In this document: piece by piece, positions 7,652-14,926 of the stretch
How positions within the stretch are numbered: the first letter of the stretch is position 1
Layout of the letters: every line of letters begins with the position of its first letter
DNA from: Bacteroidales bacterium
GTDB lineage: Bacteria; Bacteroidota; Bacteroidia; Bacteroidales; UBA4181
NCBI GenBank assembly: GCA_031264715.1
Contig: JAISDP010000087.1
Location: 1-23,138 of the forward strand
Direction: 5' to 3'
Length of the DNA stretch: 23,138 nt
Made by a program: the position numbers and the translations under genes
The notes under the pieces: generated by a model
What the model was told of the DNA's origin: nothing
Databases searched by the model: none
The model's input: the letters and a program-made list of their open reading frames with translations, nothing else

Positions 7652-10414
7652 ATGAAATTCCTAAAAAGAATCCTGATTACTATACTGGTAATCTTTGTAT
7701 TATTGTTGGTTACCCCCTTCCTGTTCAAGGGGAAAATCGTAGAAATCGCTAAAAGCGAACTGAACAAGATGTTGATGGCGAAAGTCGATTTCGCCGGCCT
7801 CAAACTATCGTTCATCCGTAATTTCCCGAATGCCTATGTCGCTCTTGAAGACCTGACGGTAATCGGCACGGACGAGTTTGAAGGTGATACGCTGGTGGCA
7901 TTCAAGAAACTCAGCGTCACGGTCGATATCATGAGTGTTATCAAGATGGACAACATCCAGGTAAAATCGGTGTTGCTCGATCAGGCCAAACTGTATGCAC
8001 ATGTGCTGGACAACGGCCATGTAAACTGGGACATTATGAAACCAAGCGACGAAACGGAGGTTACGCCCGAAGACACATCCTCATCTACATTCAAGGTAGC
8101 GCTTAAAAAATTCGAAATCCGCCAATCAGACATTATCTATCGCGACGACTCGAGCAAGATGGCGGCAACGGTGAAAGATCTTAATTTCCATTTGCGCGGC
8201 GACATGACCCAGGATAATGTTGACCTGGACATGGAATTGGGCATTGCCGAAGTCAATTTCTGGATGGACGGTATCCGTATGCTGAAAAAAGCACGTGTGG
8301 GCTTTGTTTCGGAAATAGCGGCCGACCTGAAGAACATGAGCTTTACTTTCAGGGACAACCAATTCAACCTGAACGAAATTGTTTTGAATTTTGCCGGTTC
8401 GGTGCACATGCCTGCCGACGACATCAATATGGACCTGACATTTGCCACGGACAAGACCGATTTCAAGAGCTTGCTGTCGCTTATCCCGGCCATTTACATG
8501 AAAGATTTCGAATCGGTAAAAACAACGGGAAGCCTGACCCTGAACGGCGACCTGAAAGGCACATACAACAACAGGCAGATGCCCGGCGTACACCTCAACA
8601 TGACGGTCGACAATGCCATGTTCAAGTATCCCGACCTGCCCAAATCGGTAGATAAAATCAACATTGCAGCAAAACTGTTCTATGACGGCGCAGTATTCGA
8701 TCGTACCACCGCGGATATAGACAAGTTTCATTTCGAAATGGCCGGCAACCCGTTTGACGCTGAACTGCATGTGAAGACGCCCGACAGCGATATGCAGGTA
8801 ACTGCTGCGTTTGCCGGTAAAATCGACTTCAATTCCCTGTCGGATATCATTCCGTTGGATAGCATTACCCTGAAAGGCCTGCTGGAATGTGATCTTTCGT
8901 TGGCCGGACGCATGTCGACACTGGAAAAAGAACAGTACGAAGACTTCAACGCAGGGGGAATGTTGAAATTGAGCGGCTTCGATCTTGAAAGTCCTGATTT
9001 CCCGCAAGGGGTAAAGATCACAAGCACACAACTCAATTTTACGCCCCAAAAAGTTGACCTGGTGAATTTCGACGCTATTATCGGACGTACGGATGTTGCC
9101 TTGAACGGCGCCCTGGAGAACTTCATACCGTATGTTTTCAAGAACGAAACGATACGCGGTAAACTCGCACTGAAATCGAACACCATCGACCTCAACGAGT
9201 TTATGACGGACGAAACCTCGGAAACCGCGGCTGCCGATACTGTTCCCATGAGTGTCATCGAAGTGCCCAAGAATATCGACTTCACGATGAATGCCAGCAT
9301 CGGTAAAATCCTGTTCGACAAATTGACGATTACGAATACGACCGGTGTGTTGCTGGTGAAGGACGGCAAGGTGCGCATGCAGAATCTCGGCATGAACCTG
9401 CTGGAAGGGAGCATGGTGCTCAATGGCGAATACAACACGCAGGACATCAAAGTTCCTTCGGTTGATTTCGGGATGGACATCAGGCAATTCGACATTACAT
9501 CGGCGCTCTCGTCGTTCTCCATGCTCGAAAAGATACTGCCCGAGCCGCAGAACTATGCGGGTAAAGTGTCGGCTAACCTGACCCTGTACAGCGTTCTCGA
9601 CGAAAACCTTAGCCCTGTATTGAACACCGTGGCATCCAAAGGCGTGTTGCAAACACAGAACGTGGAAATCCGGAACTCGAAACTGTTCGGGACGATGGCC
9701 GACCTGCTGAAGGATGAAAAATGGCGTACTCCTGTCCCGGGCAACCTCAATATCAAGTACGAAATAAAAGACGGACGCTTGACGATCGACCCGATACATA
9801 TGAATATCTCGCAGGCCAAGGTCGAACTCACGGGCGACCAGGGCCTGGATATGACTCTGAATTACAAGGTGAATGTGGCTGTACCGGTCTCGTCAGTGGG
9901 TTCGGCTGCTGTCGATCTCCTGGGTAAGATCCCCGGAGGCTCGAGTATTAAGGAATTCAAGGTAACAGGGTTGATTGGCGGAACGGCTACCAAGCCTGAT
10001 GTGAAGCTCAGCATTGCCGATATGGCAGGTAACATTACTGAAGCCGTGAAAACGCAGGTTACCGAAGCCGTAACTCAAAAGGTGGAGGAAGTGAAAACCC
10101 AGGTGAAGGAAGAGGTGAACAAGCAGGTAGACGCATTGATGGAGGAAGTTCAAAAGCAAGCCGATAACATCCGCAGCAACGCCAAAAAAACGGCCGACAA
10201 CCTGCGTACTGTAGCCAACACCAACGCCGACAAGCTGGAAAAGGATGCAGCATCGAAATCGGCTATTGAACAACGCCTGGCTAAAGCTGCTGCCGACAAA
10301 CTCCGTAAGGAGGGCGAAGCCAACGCTGTGAAAATAGAGCAGGAAGGCGAAAAACAGGCAACTGCAACTATTGATGCAGCCCAAAAGAAAGCTGACGAGC
10401 TCAAAAGCAAATAA
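7652..10414 (+). CDS. AsmA-family envelope protein with C-terminal coiled coil
   Basis: A large inner-membrane-anchored protein of the AsmA/AsmA2 type. These belong to the bridge-like lipid-transfer superfamily and are linked to moving phospholipid to the outer membrane. Of 920 residues, 1-26 form the membrane anchor (MKFLKRILITILVIFVLLLV). Residues about 30-780 are repetitive beta-rich sequence with the typical N-terminal motif FIRNFPNAYVALEDL and the C-terminal 'LTIDPIHMNI...' module. From about 793 to the end the sequence becomes strongly charged and helical (Lys/Glu/Ala/Gln-rich repeats such as KTQVKEEVNKQVD and KKTADNLRTVANTNADK), predicting about 125 residues of coiled coil. It stands alone behind its own promoter and is followed by repeats. 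The role in lipid transport is family knowledge. The job of the tail is unknown. Confidence 0.85.
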   Translation: MKFLKRILITILVIFVLLLVTPFLFKGKIVEIAKSELNKMLMAKVDFAGLKLSFIRNFPNAYVALEDLTVIGTDEFEGDTLVAFKKLSVTVDIMSVIKMDNIQVKSVLLDQAKLYAHVLDNGHVNWDIMKPSDETEVTPEDTSSSTFKVALKKFEIRQSDIIYRDDSSKMAATVKDLNFHLRGDMTQDNVDLDMELGIAEVNFWMDGIRMLKKARVGFVSEIAADLKNMSFTFRDNQFNLNEIVLNFAGSVHMPADDINMDLTFATDKTDFKSLLSLIPAIYMKDFESVKTTGSLTLNGDLKGTYNNRQMPGVHLNMTVDNAMFKYPDLPKSVDKINIAAKLFYDGAVFDRTTADIDKFHFEMAGNPFDAELHVKTPDSDMQVTAAFAGKIDFNSLSDIIPLDSITLKGLLECDLSLAGRMSTLEKEQYEDFNAGGMLKLSGFDLESPDFPQGVKITSTQLNFTPQKVDLVNFDAIIGRTDVALNGALENFIPYVFKNETIRGKLALKSNTIDLNEFMTDETSETAAADTVPMSVIEVPKNIDFTMNASIGKILFDKLTITNTTGVLLVKDGKVRMQNLGMNLLEGSMVLNGEYNTQDIKVPSVDFGMDIRQFDITSALSSFSMLEKILPEPQNYAGKVSANLTLYSVLDENLSPVLNTVASKGVLQTQNVEIRNSKLFGTMADLLKDEKWRTPVPGNLNIKYEIKDGRLTIDPIHMNISQAKVELTGDQGLDMTLNYKVNVAVPVSSVGSAAVDLLGKIPGGSSIKEFKVTGLIGGTATKPDVKLSIADMAGNITEAVKTQVTEAVTQKVEEVKTQVKEEVNKQVDALMEEVQKQADNIRSNAKKTADNLRTVANTNADKLEKDAASKSAIEQRLAKAAADKLRKEGEANAVKIEQEGEKQATATIDAAQKKADELKSK

Positions 10415-10443
10415 CAGGCAATAAAACGCCAACCACGAAGGGG

Positions 10444-10547
10444 GGGTGTGTCAAAAGTCAATTTATCTTCTGGAGAATCCGATATTTGAATTTGATTTCG
10501 GATAGGTACCCGAAGAAATAAGCATTCAAAATACTTTTGACACACCC
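10444..10547. mobile_element. Miniature inverted-repeat element (MITE-like)
   Basis: Perfect 15-bp terminal inverted repeats (GGGTGTGTCAAAAGT at 10444-10458, complement at 10533-10547) bound 104 bp without coding capacity, 30 bp after the AsmA-like gene. The TGTCAAAAGT type of end resembles IS termini, so a MITE mobilised in trans by an unseen transposase is likely. A run of G abuts the left end (10441-10446). No target duplication was recognised. Confidence 0.6.
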
Positions 10548-10549
10548 TC

Positions 10550-10602
10550 TTCAGGGTATCCGAAGTTACCACTTCAGGGTGTCCGAAGTTACTACTTCAG
10601 GC
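10550..10602. repeat. 23-bp tandem repeat, about 2.3 copies
   Basis: Units at 10550-10572 and 10573-10595 (starting TTCAGGGTATCCGAAGTTAC; the second unit differs at two positions) and a partial third copy abut the MITE-like element. They lie in non-coding DNA and are followed directly by palindromes. Confidence 0.7.
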
Positions 10603-10654
10603 TACGCAGCCTGACAGGTTGTATGCGTAAGCTTACGTAAAACGACTTGTCAGG
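10598..10654. repeat. Nested palindromes, cruciform-like
   Basis: CAGGCT-ACGC-AGCCTG (10598-10613) overlaps a longer imperfect inverted repeat whose outer arms are CCTGACAGGT (10610-10619) and ACTTGTCAGG (10645-10654). Its centre is a perfect 12-bp palindrome CGTAAGCTTACG (10626-10637). The CTGACAG core recurs in the leaders of susC and the sulfatase gene. Confidence 0.6.
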
Positions 10655-10700
10655 GTCAATTCGCAAAAAAATACCTTTTAACAACCCATAACAAATATTT

Positions 10701-10733
10701 TTTGTTTCGGTTCAAAAAGTATTTATAATTTTG
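10701..10733 (+). promoter_or_regulatory. Strong Bacteroidota-type promoter
   Basis: TTTG (10701-10704) and TAATTTTG (10726-10733) match the -33 and -7 boxes with 21 bases between. Transcription would begin near 10740 and run into the short ORF at 10780 and the terminator at 10967-11002. It therefore serves a unit of about 260 bases rather than the histone-like gene downstream, unless the terminator is read through. Confidence 0.65.
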
Positions 10734-10779
10734 CCCCTGTTTTTAATGTCAAAAACATATCAAAAAAGCATCTCTAAAC

Positions 10780-10899
<120 letters not shown>

Positions 10900-10966
10900 G
10901 CAGAGGCTAAACATTGTAATATATACGCGCGCGCGAGTGTAAGTTTTATTGGGAAAAAATATATCA

Positions 10967-11002
10967 ATCGCACATGTCCTTTGGGGCGTGTGCGATTTTT
11001 TT
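10967..11002 (+). terminator. Strong intrinsic terminator
   Basis: A 10-bp stem (ATCGCACATG / CGTGTGCGAT, one G-T pair) with a 10-base loop is followed by seven T (10996-11002). This is a classic factor-independent terminator closing the transcript that starts near 10740. It sits 40 bases before the ATG of the histone-like gene, so it could also act as an attenuator for it. Confidence 0.85.
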
Positions 11003-11042
11003 ATGTCTATATGTTTAATTTTAACTTAATATTTATTTGATC

Positions 11043-11426
11043 ATGAGTTTATTGTACAGAGTTATTCAGCGGATCAATCCGCAAAACAGGGGCACCGCTC
11101 CGAAGTATTACGCGGAGGCGGTTATACGGGGCAAGGTGTCGTTTGAGGAGTTTTTGGATGCCGTGTGCAGGGATACCACCCTGAACCGCGACGAGGTACG
11201 GATGGCGCTCAACAAATCGTTTCAAACCCTTCTGTCCTTTTCGAAGATGGGCTTCAATGTTCATCTGGACATGCTGGGCTACACGAAGGTCACCGTTCGG
11301 GGAGAGGGGAAGCCTACGCCGGAGGAAGTTACCGCCGGCAGCGTTGCCGACATCGTGCCTCATTTTGTATTCAGCGAACAGTTCAGATCGGAACTGAAAA
11401 GAGAACGTCTTGAACGTACCGAATGA
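11043..11426 (+). CDS. HU-related histone-like DNA-binding protein
   Basis: A 127-residue member of the 'HU-related' histone-like group found in Bacteroidota, longer and more divergent than ordinary HU. Visible family features are the opening MSLLYRVIQRINP, KYYAEAVIRGKVSFEEFLDAV (about 21-41), the helix NRDEVRMALNKSFQTLLSFSKMG, then FNVHLDMLGYTKVTVRGEG, the counterpart of the HU saddle turn. The basic C-terminus (SELKRERLERTE) is unlike canonical HU, which ends with its DNA-gripping arm. The frame opens 2 codons earlier at TTG, but ATG 11043 fits the family. It precedes a susC/susD operon by 330 bp on the same strand. A local regulatory or structural role there is possible but unproven. Confidence 0.85.
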   Translation: MSLLYRVIQRINPQNRGTAPKYYAEAVIRGKVSFEEFLDAVCRDTTLNRDEVRMALNKSFQTLLSFSKMGFNVHLDMLGYTKVTVRGEGKPTPEEVTAGSVADIVPHFVFSEQFRSELKRERLERTE

Positions 11427-11466
11427 ACCGCTCGCGTTCTACTTCCGGCAGGTACGACCTGCGAGA

Positions 11467-11576
11467 TTCGTTGGTCGTACCTGTGAGGTTCGTTGGTCGT
11501 ACCTGTGAGGTTCGTTGGTCGTACCTGTGAGGTTCGTTGGTCGTACCTGTGAAGTGCGTTGGTCGTACCTGTGAAA
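11467..11576. repeat. Five tandem copies of a 22-bp repeat
   Basis: Three identical units (11467-11532) are followed by two with one to four changes, to 11576. The unit core is GGTCGTACCTGTGAGG. A divergent inverted copy of the core (CAGGTACGACCTG, 11449-11461) lies immediately upstream, giving a nearly palindromic boundary. The array is non-coding and lies between the histone-like gene and the susC leader. Copies are directly adjacent with no spacers, so it is not a CRISPR array. Confidence 0.9.
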
Positions 11577-11609
11577 TCGGCAGATAACTCTGTCAGGATT
11601 TATAAAACT

Positions 11610-11694
11610 CCACCGCTGACAGGGTCTGTCGACCACTGTCAGGGCAGGTAGCGCGTAACACCCTGTCAGTGGTCTCTGACCCTGACAGCGGTGG
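11610..11694. repeat. Long imperfect hairpin in the susC leader
   Basis: Arms at 11610-11644 and 11661-11694 pair over about 30 positions around a 16-base loop. Each arm holds two CTGACAG/CTGTCAG motifs, and the mismatches fall at A/T positions inside those motifs and at a short internal bulge. No T-run follows, so a terminator is unlikely. An mRNA leader structure or a transposable palindrome are the alternatives. Confidence 0.75.
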
Positions 11695-11741
11695 TAGAAG
11701 TAGAAGTAGAAATAGTAATTCAAAATTCAAAATTCAAAATT
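11680..11741 (+). promoter_or_regulatory. Leader motif shared with the sulfatase gene
   Basis: CCCTGACAGCGGTGG, then a purine-rich stretch, then repeated AATTCAAAATTC just before the susC start. The same order is found at 20265-20312 before the sulfatase start. No clear TAnnTTTG box was found in either leader. It may be a regulatory leader or a piece of a dispersed element. Confidence 0.4.
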
Positions 11742-11756
11742 CATAATTTCATTAGT

Positions 11757-14700
11757 ATGAAAGTAAAATTACAGATTGTTCTTTCGACCGTCATGTTCCT
11801 CATGTTGTGTCCGTTCGCCTTCGTTCGGGCGGCGGAGATGCAGCCCTCTGTTCCCGTATCGGGCGAAGTGCTGGATGCGAACGATCTTCCGCTTCCGGGC
11901 GTGACGGTCAGGGTACAGGGGACTACGATCGGTACGGCGACGGATGTCGACGGGAAATTTACCCTTACCGTACCTGATGAAAATTCCGTATTGCTTTTTT
12001 CCTTTGTCGGGTACGGGCAATTAGCGGTTACGGTCGGCCGGCAGCGGATATTTCGCCTGACGATGCAGGAGGTCTCGTCCGAGTTGGAAGAGGTGGTGGT
12101 GGTAGCTTACGGCGCCCAGAAAAAAATTTCTGTTACCGCCGCTATCTCTACGGTGCAGACCAGGGAGCTGAAGCAAAGTTCGGCGGCAAACCTGTCGAGT
12201 GCGCTGGCGGGCAGATTGCCGGGGCTTACCGCTTTACAGACATCGGGACAGCCGGGCAATGATATGGTGAATCTGTACCTGCGCGGGGTTGGCACGATCA
12301 ACGACGCTTCTCCCCTGATATTGATCGACGGCGTGCCGCGTACCAATATCAGCGTGCTCGATCCCAATGAAATAGCCGCCGTATCCATCCTGAAAGATGC
12401 ATCGGCAACAGCTGTATTCGGCGTGCGGGGCGCTAACGGCGTGATCCTGATCACTACGCGGCGGGGAACGCCGGGCAGGACGGAGTTGAGCCTGTCGGTC
12501 GACCAGAGTTTCCAGAAATTCATTACGCGCGCCGATCGCCTTCATTCGTGGGAGTTTGCCGAACTGCGCAACCGGTCGTACCTCAATGATCATCCGGGAG
12601 CGCTCGATGCCGACCTGCCTTATACGCCGTACATGATTGACATGTATAAAAGCGGGGCCGATCCTGCATTTTACCCCGACAGGGATGTATTCCACGATTA
12701 TTTCCGCGACTGGACGCCTCAGACCCGCGTCAATCTCAACCTGACCGGCGGTACGGAGAAAATAAGTTATTTCCTCAATGTCGGCTATGTGGGGCAGGAC
12801 GGGCAGTTCAAAACCGAACCCGAAAGCGTCCTTGGCTACGACCCCGGTTACAGGATGGATCGCTACACCTTCCGCAGTAATGTAGATTATAAGATTGCCG
12901 ATCATCTGAAGCTTTCGCTGAATATCGGCACCTATCTCGAAAAGATGAATTCGCCGCAGACATCGCAACTGTTTAACGACGACATGACGACAATGGTGCA
13001 AAACATGATCGCTTATACCTGGGCGACGCCGCCTACGGATCCGGGGCCGATGACCGTTGACGGCTACGGCGTTCCTGCCGGCGAAATCCTCAACCAGTCG
13101 GGAGCGGACCGCAACACCTACGGCGAAACCAACCGGCGCGGGTACAGGCAGGAAACCAATACCATGCTCAATTCGTCCCTGGCGCTCGACTGGGAGCTTG
13201 ATTTTATTACCAAGGGGTTAAGCGCTAAAGCCATGATTGCTTTCGACGCCAAGGCGCGTACCGTATTGCAGGGCTACCGGGCGTACGATACTTACCAGTG
13301 GCACGTGGCGCGATCGGCGGATGAAGAATCATGGTACAGTTTGACAAACGGCAATCAGGATGTTTCCATACACCTGTCCAAAGGGATGAATACCTATTAC
13401 TATATGAATTTCCAGGGATCGCTGAACTATGCCCGCAGTTTCGGCAGGCACGATGTCGGCGCTATGGCCCTGTTCCAGCGCGACAATTATGAAAGAGCAG
13501 ATTACGGGGCCGATTTGCCTTATAACGTAATAGGTCTTGTAGCGCGCGCTACTTACGGTTATGACGAACGGTACCTTGCCGAATTTAACGCAGGCTATAA
13601 CGGTACCGAGCAGTTTGCGCCGGACAATCGTTTCGGTTTTTTCCCGGCTGTGTCTGTCGGATGGGTCGTCAGCAACGAGAAATTCCTGAAGGATAACCCC
13701 GTACTGACCCGTTTGAAACTGAGGGCTTCCTACGGTATAGTGGGTAATGATAAACTTGGGGATCTCCGCTTCCTTTATCAGAGTAACATCATGCGCGCCG
13801 GCGGAGTGATTTCGTCGCTGGGACGCAGCAACAGAATCAGTCAGGGGTTGATGGCCAACGAACATATCCAGTGGGAGGAATCGCGCAAGCAGAATTACGG
13901 ACTGGATGTGCAGGTATTCAAGAGTCTGACGCTGACCGCGGACATCTTTTGGGAAAAACGGGATAAAATCCTGCTGACAAGGCAGACGGTACCCGTTTTA
14001 CAGGGTGTTCCCCTGGATAATATTCCCAAGGTGAACATGGGCAAGATGGACAACAGGGGTTATGAAATAGAGTTGACATATCAGAAAACCGTTAATACCG
14101 ACCTGTCGTTCACCGTAAAAGGCAATTATGTGTATAACGAGAACAGGCAAATTATGGTGGACGAACCCATGCGCAGCGACGATTATGCTTACCGTTACCG
14201 GAATACGGGCTTCAGTACGGGACAGATTTTCGGCTATCAGGTGGACTACAGTAACGGCAACGGATATATCAATACGCAGGAAGAGCTGGATAAAGCGATA
14301 CGGACATACGAGGTCGGCGGAACCCCGCGGCTGGGCGACCTGAAATATGTGGATGCCAATGTCGATGGCGTCATTAATGTTAAAGATCATGTGCCGCTGG
14401 GTTACAGCGAGGTGCCGAGGATCGCTTACGGGTTTTCCGGATCGTTGAACTATATGAATCTGGATTTCTCATTCCTCTTTTCGGGGGTGGCCAAAAACAG
14501 CCGTCTGTACATGGGAGATGGTAAAATCGGATGGGGCGTAGTTGAAAGCGTGCTGGCCGGTTTTTATACCGATTGGCATCTTCGGGCATGGACGCAGGAG
14601 CGTTACGACAACGGGGAAGAAATACGGTATCCGGCATTGGGAACGGGGAACGGAAGCAGTCAGCACGACAACAGTTTCTATATGTTCGACCGCTCGTTCC

Positions 14701-14906
14701 TCCGTCTGAAAAACGCGGAACTGGGCTACAGCATCCCGCAAAAATGGCTGCAACCGCTTCATATCAGCCGCGTGCGTGTTTACGTGAACGGTAATAACCT
14801 GTTAACATGGAAAAAGTACCCGGTGAATACGGTCGATCCCGAAGCCGACGCATTAACTTATCCCATCACGAAGATGGTCAACGCAGGTTTTAACGTAGTT
14901 TTTTAA
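11757..14906 (+). CDS. SusC/RagA-type TonB-linked outer-membrane transporter
   Basis: An outer-membrane beta-barrel that imports glycans or peptides together with its SusD lipoprotein lid, powered by TonB. The 1049 residues show the standard order: signal peptide (1-26, ending VRAA), a carboxypeptidase-like regulatory domain (about 33-104, with GVTVRVQGTTIGTATDVDGKF), a clear TonB box (EEVVVVAYG, about 111-119), and a plug domain (about 122-237) with LILIDGVPR and GANGVILITTRRG. The barrel ends in the normal terminal motif NAGFNVVF. ATG 11757 begins a proper signal peptide; the frame is open further upstream only through the leader repeat. susD follows after 20 bp. The substrate cannot be read from the barrel, but the downstream sulfatase suggests a sulfated glycan. 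Confidence 0.95.
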   Translation: MKVKLQIVLSTVMFLMLCPFAFVRAAEMQPSVPVSGEVLDANDLPLPGVTVRVQGTTIGTATDVDGKFTLTVPDENSVLLFSFVGYGQLAVTVGRQRIFRLTMQEVSSELEEVVVVAYGAQKKISVTAAISTVQTRELKQSSAANLSSALAGRLPGLTALQTSGQPGNDMVNLYLRGVGTINDASPLILIDGVPRTNISVLDPNEIAAVSILKDASATAVFGVRGANGVILITTRRGTPGRTELSLSVDQSFQKFITRADRLHSWEFAELRNRSYLNDHPGALDADLPYTPYMIDMYKSGADPAFYPDRDVFHDYFRDWTPQTRVNLNLTGGTEKISYFLNVGYVGQDGQFKTEPESVLGYDPGYRMDRYTFRSNVDYKIADHLKLSLNIGTYLEKMNSPQTSQLFNDDMTTMVQNMIAYTWATPPTDPGPMTVDGYGVPAGEILNQSGADRNTYGETNRRGYRQETNTMLNSSLALDWELDFITKGLSAKAMIAFDAKARTVLQGYRAYDTYQWHVARSADEESWYSLTNGNQDVSIHLSKGMNTYYYMNFQGSLNYARSFGRHDVGAMALFQRDNYERADYGADLPYNVIGLVARATYGYDERYLAEFNAGYNGTEQFAPDNRFGFFPAVSVGWVVSNEKFLKDNPVLTRLKLRASYGIVGNDKLGDLRFLYQSNIMRAGGVISSLGRSNRISQGLMANEHIQWEESRKQNYGLDVQVFKSLTLTADIFWEKRDKILLTRQTVPVLQGVPLDNIPKVNMGKMDNRGYEIELTYQKTVNTDLSFTVKGNYVYNENRQIMVDEPMRSDDYAYRYRNTGFSTGQIFGYQVDYSNGNGYINTQEELDKAIRTYEVGGTPRLGDLKYVDANVDGVINVKDHVPLGYSEVPRIAYGFSGSLNYMNLDFSFLFSGVAKNSRLYMGDGKIGWGVVESVLAGFYTDWHLRAWTQERYDNGEEIRYPALGTGNGSSQHDNSFYMFDRSFLRLKNAELGYSIPQKWLQPLHISRVRVYVNGNNLLTWKKYPVNTVDPEADALTYPITKMVNAGFNVVF

Positions 14907-14926
14907 TCATCAAAACAATATTGAAT

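Noticed and set aside
8126..9799. 557-codon open frame on the minus strand inside the AsmA-like gene
   Set aside because: It is fully antisense to a protein with clear family features, has an unnatural Val/His/Phe-rich composition, and arises from the codon pattern of the real gene.
11467..11576. Possible CRISPR array
   Set aside because: The 22-bp units are directly adjacent without unique spacers, and no cas genes are present.
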